From Rhodopirellula sp. (GTDB lineage Bacteria > Planctomycetota > Planctomycetia > Pirellulales > Thermoguttaceae): a stretch of DNA of 40,936 nt. The notes below the pieces were generated by a model. It was not told the origin of the DNA and made no database searches. It saw only the letters and a list, made by a program, of their open reading frames with translations. Of the stretch, positions 24,206 to 32,677 are shown in pieces. Within the stretch, counting starts at the first letter, position 1, and each line of letters begins with the position of its first letter. The stretch covers positions 1 to 40,936 of the forward strand of contig JAAYEH010000025.1 of the NCBI GenBank assembly GCA_012728855.1, in the 5' to 3' direction. The position numbers and the translations under genes are program-made.

Positions 24206-25613
24206 GGTAGTTGAGCAGCGCGGGATTTTGGGCAGGGTTGTCGGGGCGAACGTCGTCCGGTTCGTGGACAATCCCTCGTCCCAGCAGCCAGTACCACTGG
24301 CGATTGACGATCTGGCGGGCGAACCAGGGGTTTTCGGGGCGGATCAGCCAATCGGCGAAGACCTCGCGGGGGTCTTTGTCGGGAGGGAGCGTGGCGGGGG
24401 TTCCGTCGGGAAAGACCGGTTTGAGAGGCTCGCCTTTGGTGATCTTTCTGGGATCCCAGACGATAATCTCCTCTTTCCACTCGTTCGACGGTTTGTATCC
24501 GACCTGTGAGAAGAAGGCGGCCAGGCCGTCCAACCGCTCCTTAGGCCACTTGTCGGTTCGCTCGCCCAGGAAGGCCAGCGCCACCGCCTGGGCCAGCCCG
24601 GGCGGCGTCTTGGTCACCACGGCGCGATAGAAGTTGACCGGGGCCGTGCGGAAATTGCTGCCGCAGGAAGTGAGCAGTTCGCGAGCGAACTGGTCGTAGG
24701 GCATGTTGTCGCGGAGCGAGGCACGGACCCAGCGGTCGTAGGCCTGAGCGGCATTCGGCCAGAGATTGATGGGAAACTCGGACTTGACCCGCAGGGTGTC
24801 GCACCAGTGCAATGCCCAATAGTCGGAGTACTCCGGGCGCTCGAGCAGGTAGTCGATCAGGGCGGATCGCTTCTTGGGATCCTTATCCTCCAAGAAGGTG
24901 CGGGCTTCGTCGGCGGTCGGCAGGGTGCCGATCACGTCGAGATAGACTCGCCGGAGGAATAGTTGGTCGGAGGCGAGCTTCGCCGGCTTCATCTTCAACT
25001 CTTTGAGCTTGGCGAAGACCAACTGGTCGATCTTGGTTTCGGGGACGATTTCGCCGGGGATCTCGAAAGGATTCTGGTCGCGGCGCATCTTGACCAGGTC
25101 TTCGAAGGTCGGACCGGTATCTTCCTGCGCAGCCGCTTTTTTCTCATCCCCCAGCAGACGAACGGTAAAATTCGCCTCGGCCGTACGTGGACTCTTGCCG
25201 GCGGCGACGACTTTGGCGGTCATCTGGTAGGCGCCTGCTTTGTCGGATCGGGTGGGTGACCAGGAGAGGATGCCGGTTCGCTTATCGAATTCGGCGCCTG
25301 CGGGAGCGCCGGTGAGTTCGTAGGAGAGTTGCTGTGGCGTATATCCCTTGAGGCGGATTGGGATCTGAAGCCGCAACTTGTCGCCCGCCGCGATTTCTTG
25401 ATCGGAGATCGGCAGGATGGCAACCACGCTGGAATCCTGCGACAGAATCCACCAGCCCATGGCTCCCAAGCCTGCCAGAACCGCTAAGCCCGCGACGATG
25501 AACCCCAAGCTTCCCCAAACCGACTTCTTTCGTTTCAGTCGGGTATACCGTGCCGGCTCCTGGTCGAGGTCGAGGGCAACGCCCTCGTTAGCGGCGTCTT
25601 CAACACGAACCAT
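24171..25613 (-). CDS. DUF1549/DUF1553 planctomycete protein, 5' part (frameshifted)
   Basis: The 480-residue frame starts at an ATG preceded by GGGGAG. A cytoplasmic N-terminus and one membrane helix (about 34-56) lead to an Ig/cadherin-like domain (about 65-150: LSYELTGAPAGAEFD, GILSWSPTRSDKAG). The DUF1549 region follows (LFLRRVYLDVIGTLPTADEA, YWALHWCDTLRVKSEF) and the first part of DUF1553 (WFARQIVNRQWYWLLGRGIV). The last 11 residues (RRTSWSKASTI) are out-of-frame sequence after a one-base deletion at 24205/24206. The remaining DUF1553 sequence continues in another frame to 23596. It should be read as a damaged gene or as a sequencing error. The family role is unknown; it is usually paired with DUF1501, which follows here. 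Confidence 0.88.
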   Translation of the reverse strand: MVRVEDAANEGVALDLDQEPARYTRLKRKKSVWGSLGFIVAGLAVLAGLGAMGWWILSQDSSVVAILPISDQEIAAGDKLRLQIPIRLKGYTPQQLSYELTGAPAGAEFDKRTGILSWSPTRSDKAGAYQMTAKVVAAGKSPRTAEANFTVRLLGDEKKAAAQEDTGPTFEDLVKMRRDQNPFEIPGEIVPETKIDQLVFAKLKELKMKPAKLASDQLFLRRVYLDVIGTLPTADEARTFLEDKDPKKRSALIDYLLERPEYSDYWALHWCDTLRVKSEFPINLWPNAAQAYDRWVRASLRDNMPYDQFARELLTSCGSNFRTAPVNFYRAVVTKTPPGLAQAVALAFLGERTDKWPKERLDGLAAFFSQVGYKPSNEWKEEIIVWDPRKITKGEPLKPVFPDGTPATLPPDKDPREVFADWLIRPENPWFARQIVNRQWYWLLGRGIVHEPDDVRPDNPAQNPALLNYRRTSWSKASTI

Positions 25614-25857
25614 CCCGGCTCCCCTCTGCGATCCGAGTGCGGTGACAAGACCTAAGACTGCGCCGTCATTCTATCCGGACAAAGGGCGTGATGTCCAGCA
25701 AGTTGCGCGGCGAAACAGCCCAGAAGTGGTGGCCGCTGAAGGTCGCCGGCTGCGACATGATTGTTCATGGTTTTGGAGGAGGCGAGACGAAAATCCCCGC
25801 TTGCGGCCCGGTCAATGCCACCAGTCCGACGCAGACGTATGCGCAAACGTGGGTCCA

Positions 25858-27186
25858 TCATTGCCCTCCGAATTCAGCGACAGTCGCAATGAGGGCCTGC
25901 ACGGAAAGTGCGCAGTACGTGAGAGTTCCCGCCACGATGACGGTGTGCCACACGAAGCCGGGGCGATACGGGCGGCGGAGTCGGGTGTGGAGCAGATATA
26001 AGAGCATCACGGCGGCGAGCGAGAGGACAGGGGCCTCCAGGGCCGAGATCAGTACGATCAGCACCACCGGCCGCCCTGTGAAAAGCAAGGCGAAGATGAT
26101 CAGGGAGAGCAGCGCGATGCCCACTCGGTAGCAAGTCAGGTCCGACCATCGCCGGGATCGGGGGGCCAGGATGTGGGCGGCCGTCCGCAGAGCGCGCGAC
26201 TTGCCGTCGACCAGCCCAAGGATGGTTGAGGAGAGGATGGCCAGGGCGGCGATGAGGAAGATGGTGCGGGCTTGGGGGCCGGCGGTCACGGTCAGCATGC
26301 GGGAGAGCAAGGCCGTGGTTTCTTCCCGGGCGGGCACCAGCGGGCCGCCGTCCGGACCGGCCGTGCCCAAGGTGATCGATCCGATCGCCAGGAAGGCCAG
26401 CGAAACCAGCAGCATCAACGCGTAGGACAGCCCCGCATCCATGTGGGCCACGGCGAGCCACTGGCCGAAATTCTGGTGGTCGCCGGCAGGGTCGGCAACC
26501 TCGGCATGATTGCCGCGCGGAATCGCATAGCCTTTCTCCAGGATCCAGAAGCTGTAGATCAGCGTCGACGTGCCGCCGGCCGTCCAGCCCAGCAGGCTGA
26601 TGAGCGTTTGGCCGGAGCCGGCCGGGATTCGGGGGATGCTCTCGCGGACAACCCAGCCCAAAGTAGGCTGCAGCACGATCAGGCTGTAAATCACGCCGAC
26701 GATCAAAGTCAACGAGAGGGCGAAGGCGGCTTTTTCCACAGGCCCATAAGCCCCCTTGAGGAGCAAGACGAACGCCGTGCCGACCACGAGAACGGCCCAC
26801 TGGATCATCGACAGCGCGGGACAGAGTGCGAAGAGGGCCGATCCGCATGCCAGTGCGATCCCCGAATAGCCGACCGCGCCCACGAGGAAGACGACGGCCA
26901 GAACCCACACGAACCAGTTACGCGGTCCCGGCAGGTGCGAGAAGCCCTCAAAAATGTCTTCCCCGGTGGCAATCGTATAGCGCGCCAGGCCCAAGGTGAG
27001 CGCCAGCTTGTAGACGATGGAAACCACGATCACCCAGCCAATGGAAAGTCCATAGAGCGATCCTGCTCGCGGCGTAAGGATCAGTTCTCCCGATCCAATC
27101 GCCGCCGCAGCCAAGAGGATGCCGGGACCGATATGCTTCAGTCTGGTGGCGAAGGTTCGTGGAGGCAGCGATGAGGGTTGAGGCAT
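25858..27186 (-). CDS. Nramp-family-like transporter lacking canonical metal-site motifs
   Basis: A 442-residue inner-membrane protein with about 11 hydrophobic helices and the Nramp opening HIGPGILLAAAAIGSGELIL in TM1. Canonical Mn/Fe Nramps have DPGN in TM1 and MPH in TM6. Here the TM1 position reads AAIGSGE and TM6 reads LLGWTAGGTSTLIYSFW, so the metal-binding Asp, Asn and Met are absent. The fold assignment is firm by pattern (APC superfamily), but divalent metal transport should not be assumed. The start has no clear Shine-Dalgarno sequence. The gene is isolated: 244 bases without a gene separate it from the DUF1549 gene, and upstream lies the IS1634-type remnant. Confidence 0.8.
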   Translation of the reverse strand: MPQPSSLPPRTFATRLKHIGPGILLAAAAIGSGELILTPRAGSLYGLSIGWVIVVSIVYKLALTLGLARYTIATGEDIFEGFSHLPGPRNWFVWVLAVVFLVGAVGYSGIALACGSALFALCPALSMIQWAVLVVGTAFVLLLKGAYGPVEKAAFALSLTLIVGVIYSLIVLQPTLGWVVRESIPRIPAGSGQTLISLLGWTAGGTSTLIYSFWILEKGYAIPRGNHAEVADPAGDHQNFGQWLAVAHMDAGLSYALMLLVSLAFLAIGSITLGTAGPDGGPLVPAREETTALLSRMLTVTAGPQARTIFLIAALAILSSTILGLVDGKSRALRTAAHILAPRSRRWSDLTCYRVGIALLSLIIFALLFTGRPVVLIVLISALEAPVLSLAAVMLLYLLHTRLRRPYRPGFVWHTVIVAGTLTYCALSVQALIATVAEFGGQ

Positions 27187-27229
27187 GACGGTTCGGCTAG
27201 TGGCTACGGGTTGTCGGACGTGGAGACGG

Positions 27230-27522
27230 TTTGCGCGCGGATTCGATGATCCTTTTGATAAGCTTATTCGTGCCGCTTATCAAGGATCCGCGAGATTGGC
27301 CGCCCAGAGGCTCGATGGTACGGCCAGCGGCCCCTTCGCCGATGCGGTACAGGGGCTCGAGAGATGGAAAGGTTACCCAGCAACACCAACAACGCCTTGC
27401 GTGCGGGGATCTTCACGCGTTTGTCTTCGCGCGGCAACTGTTCTGGCAGCAATCCCTCCAGGCGTCGTCGCGTGTTGAAGTGATTGAGGATCGGCAGGGC
27501 TCCGATCTTGTCGGAGCGAAGG
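27230..27522 (-). mobile_element. IS1634-type transposase N-terminal (DUF4277) remnant
   Basis: On the minus strand one frame reads [19 protein letters not shown], then [20 protein letters not shown] and RKALLVLLGNLSISR. This matches the N-terminal DUF4277 region of IS1634-family transposases. The expected next words, REPLYRIGE, appear only after a two-base slip near 27370 (SRAPVPHRR in one frame, LYRIGEGAAG in the next). The sequence then decays. It has no start codon, no DDE domain and no terminal repeats. Its left boundary lies at about 27520, exactly where the beta-helix protein loses its normal C-terminus. Confidence 0.6.
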
Positions 27523-29674
27523 GTTTGCCGGCCGGTGGCTTCTCGAAATCGTCGCGGATGGCCACGGGCGGCGGTCCGGGGGCGATCTGGAGCTTGGGCA
27601 TCTTGGCCCTGGCCGCTTTTTCGACCCATTGCGGATCGCCGTAGACACCGGCCTCGCTGTAATCGAAAGGCTTGAAGCCGAGTCTCAACGCGGGCGAGTC
27701 GGGCCGGAGGCGATAGTCGTTGCTGTCGGCGTCGACGAACAACGGATCGACGATGATCGAGTGTTGGTCGTAACCGAGTTTCCGCCACGCCTCAAGATCC
27801 TTGCCGGCAAAGGTTATAGGAGCCCCGGCCGCGTTGAAGTAGCAGTTGTAGTCGACCTTGGCCCGGATGCGATCCCAGGGGCCGCCGAACAGGGCGCCGG
27901 TCTTCCAGTAAACGATATTCCGTTCGAGCGTGAAGGATAGGTGATCTTCAACTCGAGTCGCGGCAATTTGCGGGTTCTCGCTACAAACGAGAATGTTGTT
28001 GCGGACCACGTTGTCTTTGCCGTAGTGCTGGTGGAAGCTGCCTGTCTTGGTGTTGTAGACAAGGTTGTTTTCCATCGTGATGCCGGTGCTGCCTTCGTCG
28101 GTATACAGCCCCCAGCCGCCGTACGAGTAGGCATAGATGTCGTGGAAGACATTGTTGCCGATGACGGTGCCTTCAGATGGCCCCAATGTGTAGATGCCGC
28201 CCATGTCGCTTAGCACACCGTGGCCGAGGTGATGCACGTTGTTGAAGCGGATGCTGTTGTTCTTGGCCAGGCCGTCGCTGTATCCCCATCGCCAGCCGGC
28301 GGAGATGCCGGTGTAGTAGAAGTCGGCGATGTCGTTGTGGGTGACTGCGTTGTCGCCGCTCTGCCCAATCCAGACGCCGACCGCCTCGGCATACACCTGT
28401 CCGCCGTGGTGGATGATGTTGTTGTCCGCCGTGATGTGATGCGTCCGTTCGGCGAGCTTTTCGCGGATTCCGCCCTCGCCGATGCGAATCCCGCCGGCGC
28501 CGAGATCGGCCAGGTAGCAACGGCGGATCTGGCAATTCTGGCAGCCGTGTCGAAACCAGGCGGCGTAGTCGCCGGTATGAAGGATTTCGCAGCGGTCAAT
28601 TGTCACATTCCGCGCGCCATCCACCATGACCGCCGCCTCGGTCGCAAAAGCGGCCTGATACGGGGCATAGCCATGCGCCGGCAGCGGATACGAGTTGTGC
28701 TGAAACGAGAGCCCTTCGAGTGTGACGTGTTCGACAAACTGCTCTTTCTCAGGGTTTCCCTGAACCACCAGCAGTTTTTCGGCGACGGGCGCCACGACCT
28801 GGGCCTTGGTCATATCCTGGCCGGGCAGCGGCATATAGTACAAAGTGCCTTGGCGGCTGAGGAACCATTCGCCGGGAGTATCCAAGGCCGCTTGGTAATT
28901 CTCAAGATGAAAACGTGTGTTGACGGGCCAGCCGGAATAGCTCTTCAACTGCTCGCCGACCGTGATGATCGTGTTGGCGTCGGGGTTGACCTCGGTGAGG
29001 AAGCGACGGCTGATGCACCACTTGTGGAAAGCGACGAGGGTGACGTCGTGGAGTTCGGCGTCGCTCAATCCCTTCAGCGGTTGCAGAGACTTGGCTGGGA
29101 TTTCGGTGGTGCGGCGGAACTGGCCCGCATTGCCTTCGACGGGGACTTCGGAGGTGCCGCCCATGTAGTCGTAGAAGTGGTTGGGAGTCTTGGCGCGCAC
29201 CGCGCGGACCCCATCGACCACCAACTGCTCGAAATACCATTGGCCGGCGGCGACCGCGGGGATCTCGGCCTTCCAGATTCCATTTTCGGCGGGCTGGAAG
29301 CCGGTGATGGCCCTTCCGCCCGAGATGACCGGCGACGCTCCCGCCGCACTTTCGTAGATGATCGGAGACGATTGCGTGCCGCTGTCTTGCGGGGTGAGCA
29401 GAAACGGCTCGGTGATCGAGTAAACGCCATCGGCCACGATCACACGGACGGGTTCATCCAGTGGGCCGGCCGACTTCCCTTGGCGGATGATGTCGCGAGC
29501 GCGGGTGAGCGTGGCGACGGGGCCGTCGGACCGGTCGGCGGCGGGCTGAGGGGCGAGTCCGGTCCAGGCGTCGTTTCCGGCCGGGGAGACGTGGATCGTT
29601 CTGGCGATGGCAGACTGCCAACTGAAAAGCAGTCCGATCATCAGGACGGCGGAGAGGACGATGGGGCTTCTCAT
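27413..29674 (-). CDS. Secreted right-handed beta-helix protein, C-terminus replaced by IS sequence
   Basis: A 753-codon frame. The signal peptide is at residues 1-24 ([20 protein letters not shown], cleavage after AIA). The start of the mature protein, [14 protein letters not shown], with [17 protein letters not shown], is typical of the pectate-lyase-like beta-helix enzymes that include GH141-type glycosidases. Repeated N-rich coils run from about 330 to 620 ([42 protein letters not shown]). The native sequence ends near residue 716 at [13 protein letters not shown], the start of a C-terminal beta-sandwich that is otherwise missing. The last 37 or so codons are IS1634-type sequence read out of frame. 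It may remain active because the helix is complete. No strong Shine-Dalgarno sequence is seen. Substrate unknown. Confidence 0.82.
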   Translation of the reverse strand: MRSPIVLSAVLMIGLLFSWQSAIARTIHVSPAGNDAWTGLAPQPAADRSDGPVATLTRARDIIRQGKSAGPLDEPVRVIVADGVYSITEPFLLTPQDSGTQSSPIIYESAAGASPVISGGRAITGFQPAENGIWKAEIPAVAAGQWYFEQLVVDGVRAVRAKTPNHFYDYMGGTSEVPVEGNAGQFRRTTEIPAKSLQPLKGLSDAELHDVTLVAFHKWCISRRFLTEVNPDANTIITVGEQLKSYSGWPVNTRFHLENYQAALDTPGEWFLSRQGTLYYMPLPGQDMTKAQVVAPVAEKLLVVQGNPEKEQFVEHVTLEGLSFQHNSYPLPAHGYAPYQAAFATEAAVMVDGARNVTIDRCEILHTGDYAAWFRHGCQNCQIRRCYLADLGAGGIRIGEGGIREKLAERTHHITADNNIIHHGGQVYAEAVGVWIGQSGDNAVTHNDIADFYYTGISAGWRWGYSDGLAKNNSIRFNNVHHLGHGVLSDMGGIYTLGPSEGTVIGNNVFHDIYAYSYGGWGLYTDEGSTGITMENNLVYNTKTGSFHQHYGKDNVVRNNILVCSENPQIAATRVEDHLSFTLERNIVYWKTGALFGGPWDRIRAKVDYNCYFNAAGAPITFAGKDLEAWRKLGYDQHSIIVDPLFVDADSNDYRLRPDSPALRLGFKPFDYSEAGVYGDPQWVEKAARAKMPKLQIAPGPPPVAIRDDFEKPPAGKPFAPTRSEPCRSSITSTRDDAWRDCCQNSCRAKTNA

Positions 29675-29773
29675 GGTGCTTGGCCTGTGGTGGGGTTGGT
29701 GGAGTGGAATGTCCAGGTTTATCTTACCAGTTCCGCTCAGTCACCGCACCAGGCGACGCCCGGGATGCGATGG

Positions 29774-29779
29774 TACAAT
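29774..29779 (+). promoter_or_regulatory. Possible extended -10 promoter box
   Basis: TGGTACAAT at 29771-29779 offers a TGn extension and a TACAAT box (five of six matches to the sigma-70-type -10) about 57 bases before the ATG at 29836. No matching -35 is seen at the right distance. It would drive the plus-strand pair 29836-32462. Confidence 0.3.
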
Positions 29780-29835
29780 GCGAGAACCCCCAGAGCATTT
29801 TAGAAAGTCAGACTATGAAGCCACTGGAGGAATCA

Positions 29836-30699
29836 ATGAGGCTACGTGTTTTAGCGCTTACAGTGCTGTCGACCAGTTGTGTCTTTGCCGAAGAGGTGCC
29901 TCCCAGCGGGCCGAAACGGCTGGCCTGGGTCCGCGAGCACGTGCTCAATACGGTCGCGAAGTTCGAGTTCACGCAAGGGTACGACTTCCGCAAGGAGCCC
30001 GAGAAGCTGCGCCCGTTCCTCGAAGCGATCAAGGCGCAAGGCTTCAATACCTGGGATCAGATGCCGATCGGCGGGATCTGGAACGATCGGGAGTTTGCGT
30101 CGCTGGAGCGAAGCCTCCGGGTGGCCGGCGAGGTGGGCCTGAAGGTCTGGGCGACCTTGAGCCCGCCCAGCGGCACGGAGGAAATCGCCCGTATGCCGCT
30201 CGACCGGCGCCGCGAATACTACTACACGACCGTGGAGCGATTCGCCCGGCTGGCCAACGAACATGAGAACTTCGTCGCCTTCACCTGCGACGACACCGAC
30301 TACAACTGGAGCTTTTTCACCCCGGAAGTCCTCGCGGAAATGGCACGGCGGTGGCGAGTGGCCAAGGAGCATCCGCTGACCAAGGGGCTGGGACCGGTGG
30401 GCGTCTGGCAGGAGGTCTCTCTCAAGCCGGGCGAGAGCACCTACGGTTACCTGGCCAGTCCGGTCAGGCCGGCCGGCGCGGAAGTGCTGATCGAAGTCGA
30501 GCATCAGCGCTGCCCCTACGACGGCGTTCATTACGTACGACAGGACGAGGTCAACGGAGTCTTTCCGCTTCTGACGGTCCATCGTGTCGGCAACGGGACC
30601 GTCGTCCGGCACTATGCCGCGGTCAGTCTCGGCGAGATCCTCGGCGATGCCTATCCGAAGCTGATCGCGAACTTGGTTCAAGGTGCGGAAAGGGAGTAG
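29836..30699 (+). CDS. Secreted glycosidase-like hypothetical protein
   Basis: A 287-residue exported protein. Several upstream in-frame ATGs exist. The ATG at 29836 is chosen because GGAGG lies five bases before it and the signal peptide (MRLRVLALTVLSTSCVFAEE) follows directly. The first half (FLEAIKAQGFNTWDQMPIGG, GLKVWATLSPPSG, FVAFTCDDTDYNW) looks like the beta/alpha units of a glycosidase TIM barrel but covers too few units for a full barrel. The second half (KEHPLTKGLGPV, FPLLTVHRVGNGTVVRHYAA) resembles the amidotransferase-like domain found after barrels in beta-galactosidase-type enzymes. It may be an internally shortened two-domain protein. It is separated by eight bases from the next gene. 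Function unknown. Confidence 0.7.
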   Translation: MRLRVLALTVLSTSCVFAEEVPPSGPKRLAWVREHVLNTVAKFEFTQGYDFRKEPEKLRPFLEAIKAQGFNTWDQMPIGGIWNDREFASLERSLRVAGEVGLKVWATLSPPSGTEEIARMPLDRRREYYYTTVERFARLANEHENFVAFTCDDTDYNWSFFTPEVLAEMARRWRVAKEHPLTKGLGPVGVWQEVSLKPGESTYGYLASPVRPAGAEVLIEVEHQRCPYDGVHYVRQDEVNGVFPLLTVHRVGNGTVVRHYAAVSLGEILGDAYPKLIANLVQGAERE

Positions 30700-30707
30700 A
30701 GCCGGTA

Positions 30708-32462
30708 ATGGTCGCCCTCCCCTGGTGGAAAAAGCTGCTCTTCAGCCTCTTGACGACAGCGCTCTTCTTCGGCCTGATGGAAACGCTGTTTGCCCTGGCC
30801 GGCGTTTCCGGTGAGGCGGTTCCGACCGATCCCTATCTCGGTCTGGAAACGGGAACGCCGGCGTTTGAGGAACAGAGCCGTCGCGATGGCGTCTGGATGG
30901 TGACTCACCCAGAGAAACGAACCGTCTTCAACGAGCAGTCGTTCCTCAAACAGAAGCCGCCCAATACGTACCGTGTCTTTTCGGTCGGCGGATCCACCAC
31001 GTTCGGCCACCCCTATTGCGATCCGACGTCGTTTTCCGGCTGGCTGCGGGAATTGCTGCCCGCGGCCGATGCGTCGCGGAATTGGGAAGTGATCAACGCG
31101 GGCGGCATCAGCTACGCGAGCTACCGTGTCGCCGCGCTGATGGAGGATCTCACGCGCTATGAGCCCGACCTGTTCGTCGTCTATTGCGGCCACAACGAGT
31201 TTCTTGAGGAACGAGCCTATCGGGACATCGCGCGATGGCCGAAACCGCTTCTGGCAACGAGGACCGCGCTGAGCCATACGCGAACCTATGCGGTTCTTCA
31301 TCGACTACTGCGCCCCTTGCGCGGGCGCGGCGCGGGAGCCGACAAGCTCCCCGGAGAAGTCGACGCGGTACTCGATCATACCGCCGGGCCGGAATCGTAC
31401 CGCCGCGACGACGCTTTGCGGCAACGGATCGTGGACCATTTTACCTTCAATCTCCAGAGAATGATCGCCATCGCACGCGCCGCCGGAGCGGCAGTGATGT
31501 TCGTCACGCCGGCTTCCGATCTGAAGGATACTTCTCCGTTTAAGAGCGAGCATATCGCGAACCTCGGCAAGGAGGAATTGGATCAAATCCATCAACTCGA
31601 TCAAGAAGCCCGGACGTTGGAAAGCGACGGACGAATCGGCGACGCCCTCCTCGCTTATCGGAAAGCACTGGCCATCGATCCCCGTTTCGCCGAGCGGCAT
31701 TTCCGCGTGGGCAAGCTCCTCTTTGAGCAGAAACGGTACGACGAGGCGCTGGCCGCCTTTCAACGCGCCAGGGACGAGGACGTCTGCCCCTTGCGGGCCT
31801 TGACAGAAATCGTCGCGATTTGCCGACGCGTTGCGGGGCAATATGGCGCGCCGCTGGTGGACTTTGAATCGCTCGTCGCCGACACCTGTTTTCAGCAGCA
31901 GGGACACCGTGCCGTGGGTAAAGAATACTTTCTCGACCACGTCCACCCCACGGTGGCGATGAACGGCTTGCTCGCCCGCGCGATCATCGATCGAATGATC
32001 GGCGAGGGGATCGTGAAGCCCGGGCGAGACTGGAACGACACGGCAAGTGCCGCCGTGTCGCGCCGCGTGGAGGGGCGAATCGACGAGCAGGCAAAGGGCC
32101 TGGCATTTCGCAATCTCGCCAAGGTGTACTATTGGTCGGGCAAGCGGGAAGAAGCGGGACGGCAGGCGCTGAAGGCTCTCCAGATCCTCGGCGACGACCG
32201 CGAATGCCTCTTCATTGCCGGCATCGCCCTCCGCGAGAAGGGAGAGGTGCTGGAATCGTTCGATTACCTGTCGAGGGCAGTGGATGGAATGGACTACGCT
32301 CCGGATACCCATCTCCTGCTGGGGAGCACCGCCGCACGGCAAGGGAAGTTCGAACAGGCCCGCCTGCACTATAAGGAAGTGCTCCGCTTGCGGCCGGAGG
32401 ATAATGAGGCACGCGAGGCGCTGGCAGACTTGGAAAATCGCTCAGGATCGGCGAATGAGTGA
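30708..32462 (+). CDS. SGNH-hydrolase-like membrane-anchored protein with TPR repeats
   Basis: A 584-residue protein. The frame is open far upstream, but the ATG at 30708, eight bases after the previous stop and opening an uncleaved-looking signal anchor (WKKLLFSLLTTALFFGLMET), is the credible start. SGNH blocks are visible: FSVGGSTTFG with nucleophile Ser96, INAGGISYASYR, VVYCGHNEFLE, and the catalytic D410-x-x-H413 in LDHVHP. Between the third and last block sits a TPR-like insertion (IGDALLAYRKALAIDPRFAE, YDEALAAFQRARDED). Further TPRs follow to the C-terminus (FEQARLHYKEVLRLRPEDNE). Members of the superfamily act as esterases or as O-acyltransferase-linked deacylases; the target here is unknown. 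It is probably co-transcribed with the preceding gene. Confidence 0.85.
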   Translation: MVALPWWKKLLFSLLTTALFFGLMETLFALAGVSGEAVPTDPYLGLETGTPAFEEQSRRDGVWMVTHPEKRTVFNEQSFLKQKPPNTYRVFSVGGSTTFGHPYCDPTSFSGWLRELLPAADASRNWEVINAGGISYASYRVAALMEDLTRYEPDLFVVYCGHNEFLEERAYRDIARWPKPLLATRTALSHTRTYAVLHRLLRPLRGRGAGADKLPGEVDAVLDHTAGPESYRRDDALRQRIVDHFTFNLQRMIAIARAAGAAVMFVTPASDLKDTSPFKSEHIANLGKEELDQIHQLDQEARTLESDGRIGDALLAYRKALAIDPRFAERHFRVGKLLFEQKRYDEALAAFQRARDEDVCPLRALTEIVAICRRVAGQYGAPLVDFESLVADTCFQQQGHRAVGKEYFLDHVHPTVAMNGLLARAIIDRMIGEGIVKPGRDWNDTASAAVSRRVEGRIDEQAKGLAFRNLAKVYYWSGKREEAGRQALKALQILGDDRECLFIAGIALREKGEVLESFDYLSRAVDGMDYAPDTHLLLGSTAARQGKFEQARLHYKEVLRLRPEDNEAREALADLENRSGSANE

Positions 32463-32494
32463 CTGTCGTACTTACCGGTGGTGGCGGGGCCGAG

Positions 32495-32590
32495 GGGGTC
32501 GGGAGTCTTTTTTTCGTGTCGGCCGGGCGACGCTTTCGTGCATGGACAGTCGTTTTTTCCGGCCGACACGAAAAAAAGACTCCCGACCCC
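32495..32590. repeat. Perfect 32-bp inverted repeat, family A, copy 2
   Basis: Arms at 32495-32526 and 32559-32590 are exact reverse complements around a 32-base spacer. The outer 18 bases equal those of the palindrome at 1851-1941. The inner part of the stem differs but still pairs perfectly (TTCGTGTCGGCCGG here, CCGTATCGGCC in copy 1). It lies in the 215-base gap between two convergent genes, a position suited to bidirectional termination; the T5-7 runs in the stem add to this. Confidence 0.9.
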
Positions 32591-32677
32591 TTCCCGCGTC
32601 GATGTCGCGACAGATCTTCATTCGCCGATCCCAGGGCGGCGCCAGAACGCCGCCGCGAGCAGGTTCCGCCGCCGATG

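Noticed and set aside
25614..25857. Small gene in the gap before the Nramp-like gene
   Set aside because: Short frames on both strands lack domains, start signals and coding character.
28220..29803. 527-codon plus-strand frame opposite the beta-helix gene
   Set aside because: The Val/Asp-rich pattern is the complement of the Asn/His-rich beta-helix coils. No start signal.
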